From: Syntrophotalea acetylenivorans
GTDB lineage: Bacteria; Desulfobacterota; Desulfuromonadia; Desulfuromonadales; Syntrophotaleaceae
Assembly (NCBI RefSeq): GCF_001887775.1
Contig: NZ_CP015519.1
Span: 1,178,001-1,242,000, forward strand
Reading direction: 5' to 3'
Length of the DNA: 64,000 nt
Position numbers and translations under genes: made by a program
Notes under the pieces: generated by a model
What the model was told of the DNA's origin: nothing
What the model saw: the letters and a program-made list of their open reading frames with translations, nothing else
Databases searched by the model: none
Part shown: piece by piece, positions 26,488 to 36,543 of the stretch
Numbering within the stretch: position 1 is the first letter of the stretch
Layout of the letters: each line of letters opens with the position of its first letter

Positions 26488-27230
26488 AACACATTACCAT
26501 CATAACCAGCACTGTTACCCTGCTGCTTTTGCTGCCGGTTCTGGCCGGGGCCGAGGGTCTGCCGACCATTACCGTTGGCATCGGCCAAACGGCCGACCCC
26601 GGTCAGACCTCAACCGCCCTGCAGATTCTGATGGTGTTGACCGTCCTTTCCATGGCGCCGGCAATTCTGCTGATGACCACGGCCTTTATCCGCCTGGTAG
26701 TGGTATTGTCTTTCGTTCGACAGGCCATGGGCACGCAGCAAATGCCGCCAAATCAGATCATTATCGGCCTGGCTCTCTTTTTAACGTTTTTTATCATGGC
26801 ACCTGTCTTCACTCAGGTTAACGAAAAGGCCCTGCAACCGTACCTCGACAAAAAGATCAGCCAGGAACAGGCTCTAAATGAAGCCGTCACCCCCATGCGT
26901 GAGTTCATGTTTAAGCAGACCAAGGAAAAGGAGCTGGGGTTGCTGATGGAGATCGCCGGTCAGCCGGCGCCGGAGAACCAGAAGGATGTGCCGACTATGA
27001 CCCTGATTCCGGCCTTTATGCTGTCGGAACTCAAACGGGCTTTTCAGATTGGCTTCATGGTCTACATCCCCTTCCTGGTTATCGATATGATCGTTGCTTC
27101 AGTCCTGATGTCCATGGGCATGATGATGCTGCCACCGGTCATTATTTCCCTGCCCTTCAAGTTGTTACTCTTTGTCCTGGTCGACGGCTGGAACCTGGTG
27201 GTCAGCTCTTTGGTCCAGAGCTTCCTCTAA
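26484..27230 (+). CDS. fliP: Flagellar export gate protein FliP
   Basis: 248 residues with a cleavable-type signal (LLLLLPVLAGAEG, cut near 24), then four membrane segments and the family signature MMLPPVIISLPFKLLLFVLV near the C-terminus. Five FliP with one FliR and four FliQ make the export channel within the MS ring. It is coupled to fliO. Confidence 0.96.
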   Translation: MKHITIITSTVTLLLLLPVLAGAEGLPTITVGIGQTADPGQTSTALQILMVLTVLSMAPAILLMTTAFIRLVVVLSFVRQAMGTQQMPPNQIIIGLALFLTFFIMAPVFTQVNEKALQPYLDKKISQEQALNEAVTPMREFMFKQTKEKELGLLMEIAGQPAPENQKDVPTMTLIPAFMLSELKRAFQIGFMVYIPFLVIDMIVASVLMSMGMMMLPPVIISLPFKLLLFVLVDGWNLVVSSLVQSFL

Positions 27231-27272
27231 GAGGGATTATTTATAATCCTGCACTATTGAAAGGAACCCTCC

Positions 27273-27542
27273 ATGAGCCCTGAATATGTCACCGGACTCG
27301 GACGTCAGGCCGTCGAAACCATTTTACTGGTAGCAGCCCCCATGCTGCTGGCCGGACTTGGCGTCGGCCTGCTGGTCAGTATCTTTCAAGCCGCGACCCA
27401 GATCAACGAACAGACCATGACCTTTATTCCGAAAATCGTCGCGGTTTTCGTCACCCTGCTGATCTTTGCTCCCTGGATGATCAAGATCCTGCTCAGTTTT
27501 ACGACCAGCGTGCTGACCCGTATCGCCACCGTTGGCGGCTGA
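27273..27542 (+). CDS. fliQ: Flagellar export gate protein FliQ
   Basis: 89 residues with two membrane helices (about 15-38 and 52-75), including the conserved FQAATQINEQTMTFIPKI. It is an outer subunit of the FliPQR channel. A small hairpin (GGATTA/TAATCC, 27234-27249) lies in the 42-base gap after fliP, and AAAGGAAC precedes the start. Confidence 0.95.
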   Translation: MSPEYVTGLGRQAVETILLVAAPMLLAGLGVGLLVSIFQAATQINEQTMTFIPKIVAVFVTLLIFAPWMIKILLSFTTSVLTRIATVGG

Positions 27543-27550
27543 GACCTGTC

Positions 27551-28336
27551 ATGCCTTTTCCTGCCCTTTCTACGGAAACTTTCGGCCTGTTTCTTGTCTG
27601 TGCCGCACGGGTTGCCGCCTTGATGAGCAGCATTCCGGTCTTCAGCAGTGCGCAAACGCCTATGCAGTTAAAGGCCGGTTTATCCCTGACCCTGTCTTTG
27701 TTGGTTTTCCCAATCATTTCACCGATGATAACAAGCCTGCCCCAAACACCTATCGGGTTAGGCTTGCTAGTTGGCCAAGAGGCCCTGCTTGGCTTTATTC
27801 TCGGCTTTATGGGGCGCTTAATTTTTACCGCCGTTGAGTTCGGCGGCACCATCATCGGCTACCAAATGGGTTTTGCCGCGGCCAACGTCTTCGACCCGCA
27901 GAATCAGCGTCAAATATCGCTGATGTCCCAGTTTCAAAGCGTCTTCGCCATTCTGTTGTTTCTGGCCCTCGACGCCCACCATCTGTTTCTGCGGGCGATC
28001 GTTCATTCCTACCGGCTTCTGCCTCCGGGACAACTCAACCTTTCCGGTGGCGCGATCCCGTTTCTGGTAGACCTGACCGGTAACATGTTTGTCCTTGCGG
28101 TCCGTTTCAGCGCGCCGATCCTGGCGCTGCTGCTGCTATCTGGCCTGGTGCTCGGCATTATGGCCAGAGTCTTCCCTCAACTCAATGTGTTCATGCTGTC
28201 CTTTCCGGTCAACATCGGATTAGCCCTGCTGGTCATAGGTTTGACATTCCAGATGGTTTCCACCCTGCTGATGCGCGAGTTCAATCTGCTCGGTGAGCGT
28301 TTTATGCATATATTTCAACTGCTGGGGGGAACCTAA
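27551..28336 (+). CDS. fliR: Flagellar export gate protein FliR
   Basis: 261 residues with about six membrane segments, typical length. LGFILGFMGRLIFTAVEFGG and the C-terminal LSFPVNIGLALLVIGL are family motifs. One FliR closes the FliP ring. It is not fused to FlhB, which begins directly after its stop codon. Confidence 0.93.
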   Translation: MPFPALSTETFGLFLVCAARVAALMSSIPVFSSAQTPMQLKAGLSLTLSLLVFPIISPMITSLPQTPIGLGLLVGQEALLGFILGFMGRLIFTAVEFGGTIIGYQMGFAAANVFDPQNQRQISLMSQFQSVFAILLFLALDAHHLFLRAIVHSYRLLPPGQLNLSGGAIPFLVDLTGNMFVLAVRFSAPILALLLLSGLVLGIMARVFPQLNVFMLSFPVNIGLALLVIGLTFQMVSTLLMREFNLLGERFMHIFQLLGGT

Positions 28337-29398
28337 ATGGCTAACGACTCCGCCGGCGAACGTACAGAACAGGCCACAGCCAAACGTCGCTCCGATTTTC
28401 GCGAAAAAGGCCAGGTGGCCCAAAGCAAAGAGGTACAAACCGCGGCTATGATGGCCACGACTTTATTGTTGTGGTTTTTCTACGCTCCGATGTTCTGGAA
28501 AAAGCTCTCTGTGTCTTTGGCCGGCATATGGAAGATTTGCGCCTCCTATGAAGTGACTCCCAATGCCATCGTCAACCTATTTGCCTTGGTGCTGCAACAA
28601 GGCGGCCTCTTGCTGGCACCCCTATTTTTACTGGTACTTGTGGTCGGATTTTTCTCCAGTGTATTCCAGATAGGCTGGCTTTTTACCGGCAAACCACTGC
28701 AACCCGACTTTTCCAAGCTGAATCCCATCGCCGGTGCCGCCCGCTTCGTTTCCAAACGTTCACTGGTCGAAGTTGTCAAATCCTTGGCAAAGGTACTGCT
28801 CATCGGGGCAGTAGCTTACAAAGTGGTCTTCAATGAATTCGATCAAGCTTTGTTGCTGATTGATATGGAAGTTGTCGATACTGTTCGCTTCCTGGGACGG
28901 GTCGCCACCAACGTACTGATAAAGGCTTGCGGCATCGTGGTACTGCTGGGACTGTTCGATTTTCTGTTCGTTCGCTGGGAGATGGAACAGAAAATGAAGA
29001 TGACCAAACAAGAACAAAAAGAAGAGTTCAAAGAGGCAGAGGGCGATCCCCATATCAAGTCCCGCATCCGTTCCTTGCAGCAACAGATGTCCCGAAAGAG
29101 AATGATGGCGGAAGTTCCCAAAGCGGACGTTATCGTCACAAACCCGACTCACCTTTCGGTAGCCTTACGCTATGACCGTCAAACCATGGATGCTCCGCAA
29201 ATTGTGGCCAAAGGTGCGGACCATATAGCCATGCGGATTCGAGAAATCGCCACCGAAAATCACATACCCTTGGTGGAGAACAAACCTATTGCCCGCACAC
29301 TCTATAAAGTGGATATCGGTCAACCGGTCCCCGAAGAGATGTTTAAGGCCGTCGCCGAAATTCTGGCTTATGTTTATGGTCTTCCAGGACGGAAATAA
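28337..29398 (+). CDS. flhB: Flagellar export switch protein FlhB
   Basis: 353 residues: N-terminal GERTEQATAKRRSDFREKGQ, four membrane helices (to about 210) and a cytoplasmic domain with the self-cleavage site Asn269-Pro270-Thr271-His272. Cleavage between Asn and Pro and the signal from FliK change export from hook to filament proteins. Length and domain order are standard. The start codon directly follows the fliR stop. Confidence 0.96.
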   Translation: MANDSAGERTEQATAKRRSDFREKGQVAQSKEVQTAAMMATTLLLWFFYAPMFWKKLSVSLAGIWKICASYEVTPNAIVNLFALVLQQGGLLLAPLFLLVLVVGFFSSVFQIGWLFTGKPLQPDFSKLNPIAGAARFVSKRSLVEVVKSLAKVLLIGAVAYKVVFNEFDQALLLIDMEVVDTVRFLGRVATNVLIKACGIVVLLGLFDFLFVRWEMEQKMKMTKQEQKEEFKEAEGDPHIKSRIRSLQQQMSRKRMMAEVPKADVIVTNPTHLSVALRYDRQTMDAPQIVAKGADHIAMRIREIATENHIPLVENKPIARTLYKVDIGQPVPEEMFKAVAEILAYVYGLPGRK

Positions 29399-29419
29399 AT
29401 TTAAACGAGGATAGGCTTC

Positions 29420-31504
29420 ATGTTTGAGCAACTAATACGACAGGACTGGAAAGAGAATCTGCTGCGCAGCGATGTCATGGTGGCGGTCGGCCTGGTCTCC
29501 ATTTTGCTGCTGATGATCATCCCCCTGCCTTCCTTTCTGCTGGACATCTTTCTGTCTCTAAACATCACCATTTCTCTACTGGTGATGATTATCTCCCTCT
29601 ACACCTTGAGGGCGCTCGATTTTGCAATCTTTCCATCACTGCTGCTGGCCACGACCCTGTTTCGTCTCTCCCTGAACGTCGCTTCGACCCGCCTCATCCT
29701 GCTGCACGGCAACGAAGGACCGGATGCGGCCGGTTCGGTAATTCAGAGTTTCGGCCAGTTTGTCGTCGGCGGTAACTATGTGGTCGGTATCGTTATTTTT
29801 ACGATTCTGGTAATCATCAACTTCATGGTTATCACCAAGGGCGCCGGTCGTGTTGCCGAAGTCGCAGCCCGTTTCACCCTGGATGCCATGCCCGGTAAAC
29901 AGATGGCCATCGACGCCGACCTCAACGCCGGCCTGATCACCGAAGACGAAGCCCGCACCCGCCGCCAGGAGGTCTCCGAGGAAGCCAGTTTTCACGGCGC
30001 CATGGACGGTGCCAGTAAGTTCGTTAAGGGCGATGCCATCGCCGGTATCATTATTACCCTGATTAATATCGGCGCCGGCTTCGTCATTGGCGTTCTGCAA
30101 AAAGGCATGCCGGCCGCAGATGCCGCCGCCAACTACACCATTTTGACCGTCGGTGATGGTTTGGTCGGCCAGATCCCGGCGCTGATCATCTCCACCGCCG
30201 CCGGTATCCTGGTCACCCGTACTGCTGGCAGTGAAGATTTTGGCAACCAACTCAAAGGCCAATTCACCATTCATCCGCGAGCTCTCTGGATCGTTTCCGG
30301 CGTGCTCTTTGGTTTTGCCCTGATTCCCGGCCTGCCCTTTATTCCGTTTTTAGTGTTATCCCTTCTGCTGGCATTCATTGCTTTCCGGGTTCAACAAAGC
30401 CAGGCGGCCGAAAAATTTGCCGCCGCTGAAGAGATTCCCGAAGCACAGCAACCGCAGGATGACAACTACGAGGAAATGCTCAATATCGACCTGCTGGAAC
30501 TTGAGGTCGGTTACGGGTTGATCCCCCTGGTCGATGCCGCCCAGGATGGTGAACTATTACCGCGCATCCGCTCGATTCGCAAACAGTTCGCCCTCGACAG
30601 CGGCTTTATTGTCCCGCCCATCCATATCAAAGATAATTTACAGCTGAAGCCGAACGAATATTCCATCCTGCTGAAGGGCATTGCCATCGCCGGAGGCGAG
30701 ATTATGCCCGGCCACTTCCTGGCCATGAATCCCGGTTTGGCCAGCGAGCCCCTAAAGGGCATTGCCACCACCGAACCGGCTTTTGGCCTGCCTGCTACCT
30801 GGATCAGCGAGGATAAAAAAGAACGGGCTCAAATCGCAGGTTACACGGTGGTTGACGGCACTACGGTAACCACCACTCACATCAGTGAAATCATTAAACG
30901 TCATGCCCATGAGCTGATTGGCCGGCAAGAGGTACAGAACTTGCTAAATAACTTTGGCAAGAGCTATCCGAAGCTGGTTGAGGAACTGACACCCAACCTC
31001 TTGCCACTGGGGACGATCATGCGGGTTCTACAAAATCTATTACGAGAACAGGTCTCGATCAGGGACTTGCGCACGATCCTCGAGACCCTGGCAGACTGGG
31101 CACCGAGCATGACCGATGCCGACCTGTTGACTGAACAGGCTAGGCAGGCTATGGCCCGCTCGATCAGCGGAAACTACGCGGATGACAGCCAAACATTGTC
31201 GCTGTTGACCTTGGATCACGAGCTTGAGGAAACTCTTCAGGATTCCGTTCACCGTACCCAGGACGGAAGCTATCTGGCCCTCGACCCGAATAAGGCGCAG
31301 GCATTCCTGGAAGGCCTCAGCGAAACCATTCAATCCATGGGCAACGGCGCGACACCTGTGTTGCTCTGTTCGCCAACAATTCGACTGCATGTCAAAAGGT
31401 TGACCGAACGCTACATTTCCAACCTCGTGGTCTTGTCCCATAACGAAATCGCCCCGCACCTAAAAGTGCGCTCGGTAGGAGCTGTGTCGATCAATGCTGG
31501 TTAA
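29420..31504 (+). CDS. flhA: Flagellar export gate protein FlhA
   Basis: 694 residues. The N-terminal half has about eight membrane helices with the FHIPEP-type signatures (FRLSLNVASTRLIL, GAMDGASKFVKGDAIAG). The C-terminal half is the cytoplasmic ring domain that binds chaperone-substrate pairs. It is part of the proton-driven export engine. The flhF start lies 11 bases before its stop. Confidence 0.97.
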   Translation: MFEQLIRQDWKENLLRSDVMVAVGLVSILLLMIIPLPSFLLDIFLSLNITISLLVMIISLYTLRALDFAIFPSLLLATTLFRLSLNVASTRLILLHGNEGPDAAGSVIQSFGQFVVGGNYVVGIVIFTILVIINFMVITKGAGRVAEVAARFTLDAMPGKQMAIDADLNAGLITEDEARTRRQEVSEEASFHGAMDGASKFVKGDAIAGIIITLINIGAGFVIGVLQKGMPAADAAANYTILTVGDGLVGQIPALIISTAAGILVTRTAGSEDFGNQLKGQFTIHPRALWIVSGVLFGFALIPGLPFIPFLVLSLLLAFIAFRVQQSQAAEKFAAAEEIPEAQQPQDDNYEEMLNIDLLELEVGYGLIPLVDAAQDGELLPRIRSIRKQFALDSGFIVPPIHIKDNLQLKPNEYSILLKGIAIAGGEIMPGHFLAMNPGLASEPLKGIATTEPAFGLPATWISEDKKERAQIAGYTVVDGTTVTTTHISEIIKRHAHELIGRQEVQNLLNNFGKSYPKLVEELTPNLLPLGTIMRVLQNLLREQVSIRDLRTILETLADWAPSMTDADLLTEQARQAMARSISGNYADDSQTLSLLTLDHELEETLQDSVHRTQDGSYLALDPNKAQAFLEGLSETIQSMGNGATPVLLCSPTIRLHVKRLTERYISNLVVLSHNEIAPHLKVRSVGAVSINAG

Positions 31505-32786
31505 AGTATTCGAAGCGGAAAATATGCCGGATGCCCTGAAGAAAGTTAAAGAAACTTTGGGCTCCGAGGCTCTGATTCTCTCAACCCGTACGGTACGCAA
31601 AGGGATGGGAGTATTTCGCAAACCCATCTATGAGGTAACAGCGGCCATCGATTCGGACGAATCACCACGGCAGCCGCAACCTCAGCGTGAGAGCAAAAAT
31701 GCTCCGGTCTCCCGACCGGAAAGGGATGAAGACGAGATCACCTACCAGCAACTCTGGAAGCAACGCAAGGTAGTCGACCCCCTTGAAGACGAAATCAGAG
31801 AGCTTAAGAACCAGGTTGCCAGTCAGGACCTGGGGACTGTACGAGATGAAATCGACGAACTCAAAGCGTTGATTAAGCAACTCTCTGAACAACCGGCAGC
31901 GCAGCCTCCTGGACCGCAAACGCCGCCCCCGGCGATAATGACCCGTGAAGTTGCAGCACGACGAGTTCGCAAGCCGACTGCCGACAGTTCAAGCGGCGAT
32001 GATATTCAGGAAATGGCCCTGCTGCGTAATAATTTGACCAACTACGGTATCGACGCCGAAGCGGCCGAAGCCATCGAACAGTACGCCTGGGAAACCCTCT
32101 CGCCCCAACAGATGCAGAACCAGGAGCGGCTCAAGGAATTCTACTCCGACGCCGTTCAATCTCTGGTACGAGTGACCGGTCCCTTCCACTGTGCCTCCAA
32201 ACAAAGGCGTATCGCCCTGGTCGGACCGACCGGTGTGGGAAAAACAACGACCATCGCCAAGTTGGCTGCCAACCTGCTGCTGCAAGGAGGCATCCGTATC
32301 GCCCTGGTGACCATCGATACCTATCGTATCGCCGCAGTAGAACAGCTCAAGGTTTACGGCGAACTGATGAATGTACCGGTAGAGGTAGTTATTACTCCGG
32401 AACAACTACAGGAGGTCTTTGCCCGTCATCAAGACAAAGATCTGATCCTCATCGATACCGCCGGGCGTAGCCCCAAGGACGAAGTGAGCATCACCGAATT
32501 GAATAAGTTTCTCGGCCCCGAATCCGCCACCGAGAACCACCTGGTGCTGGCCGCCTCCACGCGAGACAGCGAACTGCAATCTACAGTGGTCAACTTCGGT
32601 CGTTTGCCTTTGCACAGTCTGGTTTTCACCAAACTGGATGAATGCGACCAACGCGGCTCGCTGTTGAACGTGCCTCTTCATCAGGACCTGCCCCTATCCT
32701 ACCTGACCAATGGCCAACGAGTACCGGAAGACCTTTTGGTTGCGGACCCCGCAGCCGTGGCTGGTTTTGTCATTCAACAACCATAA
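31494..32786 (+). CDS. flhF: Flagellar SRP-type GTPase FlhF
   Basis: 430 residues: an N-terminal basic segment, a Pro/Gln-rich middle (about 55-165) and a C-terminal SRP GTPase domain with the P-loop GPTGVGKTT (about 243-251), DTYRIAA and DTAGR. FlhF sets the polar site of flagellar assembly and recruits FliF. With FlhG it indicates polar, number-controlled flagella. The start lies within the end of flhA. Confidence 0.94.
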   Translation: MLVKVFEAENMPDALKKVKETLGSEALILSTRTVRKGMGVFRKPIYEVTAAIDSDESPRQPQPQRESKNAPVSRPERDEDEITYQQLWKQRKVVDPLEDEIRELKNQVASQDLGTVRDEIDELKALIKQLSEQPAAQPPGPQTPPPAIMTREVAARRVRKPTADSSSGDDIQEMALLRNNLTNYGIDAEAAEAIEQYAWETLSPQQMQNQERLKEFYSDAVQSLVRVTGPFHCASKQRRIALVGPTGVGKTTTIAKLAANLLLQGGIRIALVTIDTYRIAAVEQLKVYGELMNVPVEVVITPEQLQEVFARHQDKDLILIDTAGRSPKDEVSITELNKFLGPESATENHLVLAASTRDSELQSTVVNFGRLPLHSLVFTKLDECDQRGSLLNVPLHQDLPLSYLTNGQRVPEDLLVADPAAVAGFVIQQP

Positions 32787-32798
32787 AGAGAACAGATT

Positions 32799-33710
32799 AT
32801 GAGCGCGACTCACGAATTATCAGATCAAGCTGAAACCTTACGGTCTTTGCAGGAGCAACTCGTTGATCATTCTCCGGCCGAGACCGGTAATCATACGCCA
32901 CCCCGCGTCTTCACCGTTACCAGCGGCAAGGGTGGCGTGGGCAAAACCGCCGTTGTAGCCAACATGTCTATCGCCTTGGCCAAGCAAGGCAAAAAGGTGC
33001 TGATTATCGACGCCGATCTTGGCCTGGCCAACATCGATGTAGTCTTCGGCCTGACGCCTCGATTTAACCTTAACCATTTTTTCTCCGGTGAACGACATCT
33101 GGCGGAAATCATGGTCGAAGGTCCCCTCGGCATCAAAATTCTGCCGGCAGGATCCGGAGTGCAGCAGTTCACCAACCTGGATGGCGGCCAAAAGATGCGT
33201 TTCATGGAAGAGCTCGACAATCTGCATGAGTCTTTTGACATCGTGCTTATCGACACCGAAGCCGGCATTTCCGAAAATGTCACCTACTTCAGCGTCGCGG
33301 CACATGACATTCTTATGGTGACTTCTCCCGATCCAACAGCCATCACCGATGCCTATGCCCTGATGAAGCTGCTCTCGACGCGCTACCATCAAAAGGTCTT
33401 TTCTCTGATTGTCAATTCCGTGACCAACAACGAAGAAGGCCTTGAGGTCTACCAAAAACTCACCACAGTAGCCAACCGCTACTTGTCGATTTCCATCGAT
33501 TACATGGGCTGCATCCCCTTCGACAAACGGGTGCGTGAATCCATTCGGCGGCAGCAGCCGATGATTAATCTCTATCCGACCAGCAGAACCAGCAATGCCT
33601 TTACGTCTTTTGCCAAGGGCTTGCTGGTCATGCCGCAGGACTTGCAGCCTAAAGGCACGCTGCAGTTTTTCTGGAAAAGGCTCATGACCATGACCCCCGA
33701 GGAGATCTGA
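32799..33710 (+). CDS. flhG: MinD-like flagellar number regulator FlhG
   Basis: 303 residues, ParA/MinD family. The deviant Walker A is SGKGGVGKT (about 41-49), followed by LIIDADLGLANIDVVFG. An N-terminal extension (about 1-28) contains TLRSLQEQL, resembling the helix that stimulates FlhF GTPase. FlhG limits flagellar number, partly by binding FliM/FliN and the sigma-54 activator in other species. The fliA start overlaps its stop. Confidence 0.93.
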   Translation: MSATHELSDQAETLRSLQEQLVDHSPAETGNHTPPRVFTVTSGKGGVGKTAVVANMSIALAKQGKKVLIIDADLGLANIDVVFGLTPRFNLNHFFSGERHLAEIMVEGPLGIKILPAGSGVQQFTNLDGGQKMRFMEELDNLHESFDIVLIDTEAGISENVTYFSVAAHDILMVTSPDPTAITDAYALMKLLSTRYHQKVFSLIVNSVTNNEEGLEVYQKLTTVANRYLSISIDYMGCIPFDKRVRESIRRQQPMINLYPTSRTSNAFTSFAKGLLVMPQDLQPKGTLQFFWKRLMTMTPEEI

Positions 33711-34471
33711 TGAAGGCAGCGGTTCCTTACAGCCCACCGGGAGCAGACGCTAAAGACCGCCTGATCAAGGCACACCTTTATATGATCAGCTTCTTGGCCG
33801 ACCGCATGATAACGCAGGTGCCGGCCTTCATGTCCCGGGAAGATATCGCCAGCGCCGCCATGCTCGGTCTGGTTGATGCTGCCGGAAGATTTGACCCCGG
33901 TCAGGGCGTTCTGTTCAAGACCTTTGCTGAAAAACGCATGCGCGGTGCCGTCCTCGACGAAGTACGACGCATGGATTGGTTTTCTCGCACCCTGCGCAAA
34001 AAACAGGGGCAGATTCAAAAAGCCATTGATGATTTGGTCCGCACCCTGGGACGCGACCCGGAAGAACATGAAATCGCCGCAGAGCTCGAAATGAGCCTTG
34101 AGGAATATCGCCAATTGCTTTCAGAAACCAGTCACCTCGGCTGCGTCAGCCTGCATGAAACCATTGGCGAATCGGAACATGGCCCCAGCCTGTTGGACAA
34201 CCTGGTAAACGAAGGGGATAAAACCGCCCTGGAAATGCTGGAAACCAGTGAACTGGCCCAACAGTTGGCGGAATATATCGATCGACTGTCGGAAAAAGAG
34301 CGTCTGGTGGTAACCCTCTACTATTACGAAGAATTGAGCCAAAAGGAGATTGCCGAAGTACTGGAAATCTCCGAGGGGCGCGTTTCACAGCTGCACAGCC
34401 AGTCGCTGATCAAGCTAAAAAATCACATCGGGCGCAGCGCCAAGCAACAACGCAGCCCCCTTAAGCGCTGA
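33710..34471 (+). CDS. fliA: Flagellar sigma factor FliA (sigma-28)
   Basis: 253 residues, with sigma regions 2 (EDIASAAMLGLVDAAGRFDP), 3 and 4 (ELSQKEIAEVLEISEGRVSQLH helix-turn-helix). It directs RNA polymerase to late flagellar promoters. Four or five sites fitting its TAAA / GCCGATAA consensus occur in this window, before flgJ, flgM and both flagellins. It is held inactive by FlgM (40638-40931). The start overlaps flhG. Confidence 0.96.
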   Translation: MKAAVPYSPPGADAKDRLIKAHLYMISFLADRMITQVPAFMSREDIASAAMLGLVDAAGRFDPGQGVLFKTFAEKRMRGAVLDEVRRMDWFSRTLRKKQGQIQKAIDDLVRTLGRDPEEHEIAAELEMSLEEYRQLLSETSHLGCVSLHETIGESEHGPSLLDNLVNEGDKTALEMLETSELAQQLAEYIDRLSEKERLVVTLYYYEELSQKEIAEVLEISEGRVSQLHSQSLIKLKNHIGRSAKQQRSPLKR

Positions 34472-34484
34472 CAGAGAATTACCA

Positions 34485-34916
34485 ATGGCCCTGTTCACTC
34501 TCCATCCAACTTTGCTCTTGGCAAGCACCCTGATCGCAACCATCTGTGCGCTGACCCTGGCTATGCAATTGCGGCGAGTTAAAAAGATTCTGGCCCAATG
34601 TCGCACAGAGTTGGCCAACGCAGCCTTGGGTTCGTCTGAAACCGCGCCTGACATAAAAGTCCCGCAGGCAAAACCACAATCTGCGGATTTCACCGATTCA
34701 CTGCACCAGGCGACCCTTAAACAACGTCTGGAAAAAGGCCCTGACTGGCGTCAACCTCCGGAAAAATACCGCTATGCCGCCGCCCTTGCGGACCAGGGCA
34801 TGGACGCCGAAGGCATAGCTGCGGTACTGCAGTTTCCCATTGAGGCCGCGCAACAGATTATCACCTTAAAAAGTGCGGCACAAATCGACCCGGCAACAAC
34901 AGGTCCCGATAAATGA
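34485..34916 (+). CDS. Membrane-anchored DUF2802-like protein
   Basis: 143 residues. An N-terminal membrane helix (about 7-27) is followed by a charged segment and a C-terminal helical module of about 50 residues (ALADQGMDAEGIAAVL) with a helix-turn-helix look. Similar small proteins follow fliA in other flagellar clusters and are annotated DUF2802. Function unknown. It is 13 bases after fliA, so in the same transcript; one possibility is a membrane-bound regulatory or assembly factor. Confidence 0.6.
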   Translation: MALFTLHPTLLLASTLIATICALTLAMQLRRVKKILAQCRTELANAALGSSETAPDIKVPQAKPQSADFTDSLHQATLKQRLEKGPDWRQPPEKYRYAAALADQGMDAEGIAAVLQFPIEAAQQIITLKSAAQIDPATTGPDK

Positions 34917-34919
34917 AGC

Positions 34920-34947
34920 TAAAGAAACTGCACTAAACGGTCGAAAA
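34920..34947 (+). promoter_or_regulatory. Possible sigma-28 promoter before flgF
   Basis: TAAA, then 16 bases, then GTCGAAAA (6 of 8 to GCCGATAA). It lies 36 bases before the flgF start. The match is imperfect and the spacer is one base over the norm, so it may be chance; flgF could also be read from upstream. Confidence 0.3.
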
Positions 34948-34982
34948 ACAGTTTAACTGCAACACTTGCAAAAGGACTCGTC

Positions 34983-35720
34983 ATGAGCAGCGGACAATAC
35001 AGCGCACTTTCCGGCGCCCTGACCCGAATGAAACTGATGGACTCCATCAGCGACAACCTGTCCAACAATAAAACCGTTGGTTTTAAAAAATCCCGGGTGG
35101 TCTTCGAGGCCAAACTGGCCGCAGCCCAAAACCTGCACAGCAACGCCGCCCTGTCCCTCACTCGGGCCAAAGAAGGATTAACCGACTACGGCCAGGGGCC
35201 ATTGGTTCGCAGCGGAGTTCCAACTCACGTGGCCATCGATGGGCCTGGTTTCTTTAAAGTACAGGAAGATGCAGATACCGTCTGCTATACCCGCCAGGGC
35301 AATTTCCGTCTGGATGAACTCGGTACTTTGGTGAATGGAGCCGGAATGAAAGTTCTCGGCGAAGATGGCAAACCGATCCTGCTGGACAACCCCGATGTCC
35401 TGATTAACGAAATGGGCAATATCCAACTGGCGGATGGCGGTGTCAAACCATTGCCCCTGTATACCTTTGACGACCAGGCGGTTATGCAGAGGAAGGGTGG
35501 CGGCTTGTTCAGCGTCAGCAAAGAAGACATTCAAGACTATGAACAGCGAGTCCTGGAACCCCGGATTCTTCAAGGACAGATTGAGGACTCTAACGTCAAT
35601 ATGATGCAGGAAATGGGCAAGATGATCGAAACGATGCGGGCCTTCGAGGCCTGTCAGAAAATGCTCAAAAACTATAATACGCTGGCCGAAAAATCGATTC
35701 AGATCGGCAAAATCGGCTAA
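34983..35720 (+). CDS. flgF: Flagellar basal-body rod protein FlgF
   Basis: 245 residues. MDSISDNLSNNKTVGFKKSR near the start and DSNVNMMQEMGKMIETMRAFE near the end are the rod-family ends. DGPGFFKVQED and the length shorter than FlgG support FlgF. It is a proximal-rod subunit. flgG follows after 27 bases. The FlgF/FlgG naming depends on order and length. Confidence 0.88.
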   Translation: MSSGQYSALSGALTRMKLMDSISDNLSNNKTVGFKKSRVVFEAKLAAAQNLHSNAALSLTRAKEGLTDYGQGPLVRSGVPTHVAIDGPGFFKVQEDADTVCYTRQGNFRLDELGTLVNGAGMKVLGEDGKPILLDNPDVLINEMGNIQLADGGVKPLPLYTFDDQAVMQRKGGGLFSVSKEDIQDYEQRVLEPRILQGQIEDSNVNMMQEMGKMIETMRAFEACQKMLKNYNTLAEKSIQIGKIG

Positions 35721-35747
35721 CCGATAGCATAACCAAGGAGAAATTCG

Positions 35748-36533
35748 ATGATCAGGGCATTGTGGACCGCAGCCACCGGCATGGAAACCCAGCAGACCAA
35801 CATGGACGTTATCGCCAACAACCTGGCCAACGTTAACAGCGCTGGATTTAAGAAGAGCCGCGCGGATTTTCAGGATATTCTCTATCAAACAGTTAAGATT
35901 GCCGGATCTTCTTCCTCTCCCGGAGTAGAAATTCCCACGGGGGTCCAGGTCGGTCTCGGTTCCCGGGTTGCCGCAGTACAAAAAATCTTTACCACCGGAG
36001 ATATGCAACAAACCGGTAACGATCTCGATGTGGCAGTCGAAGGTTCCGGCTTCTTTCAGATCTCCATGCCCAGCGGCGAAACAGCCTACACTCGAGCCGG
36101 CGCCTTTAAGAAAGACGGCACCGGACGCCTAGTTACCTCAGACGGCTATCCTCTCTATCCTGAAATCGTCATTCCGGAAAATGCGACTCAGGTTTCCATC
36201 GGCCAATACGGCACCGTGGAAGTCTTTCTTGACGGCGAAGCCACTCCGACCGAGGTTGGTACCATCGAATTGACCCGCTTCAGTAATCCTGCCGGTCTTG
36301 AAGCTCTGGGCCACAACCTGTTCGGCGAAACTCCGACCACCGGTGCGCCGGCAATCGGCACCCCGGGCGATAACGGTTTCGGCATTCTGGCCCAGGGATT
36401 TCTGGAAGGCTCCAACGTCAATATCATGGAAGAAATGGTCAACATGATCGCCGGACAACGCGCCTACGAAATCAATTCCAAGGCCATCAAAACAGCGGAC
36501 GATATGCTGCAGATGACCAACAACCTCATGTAA
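35748..36533 (+). CDS. flgG: Flagellar distal rod protein FlgG
   Basis: 261 residues, the canonical FlgG length. [20 protein letters not shown] is a near-invariant FlgG N-terminus, and the C-terminus has [20 protein letters not shown]. FlgG forms the distal rod crossing the periplasm, around which FlgI and FlgH form the P and L rings. AAGGAG precedes the start. Confidence 0.96.
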   Translation: MIRALWTAATGMETQQTNMDVIANNLANVNSAGFKKSRADFQDILYQTVKIAGSSSSPGVEIPTGVQVGLGSRVAAVQKIFTTGDMQQTGNDLDVAVEGSGFFQISMPSGETAYTRAGAFKKDGTGRLVTSDGYPLYPEIVIPENATQVSIGQYGTVEVFLDGEATPTEVGTIELTRFSNPAGLEALGHNLFGETPTTGAPAIGTPGDNGFGILAQGFLEGSNVNIMEEMVNMIAGQRAYEINSKAIKTADDMLQMTNNLM

Positions 36534-36543
36534 TGATGACAAT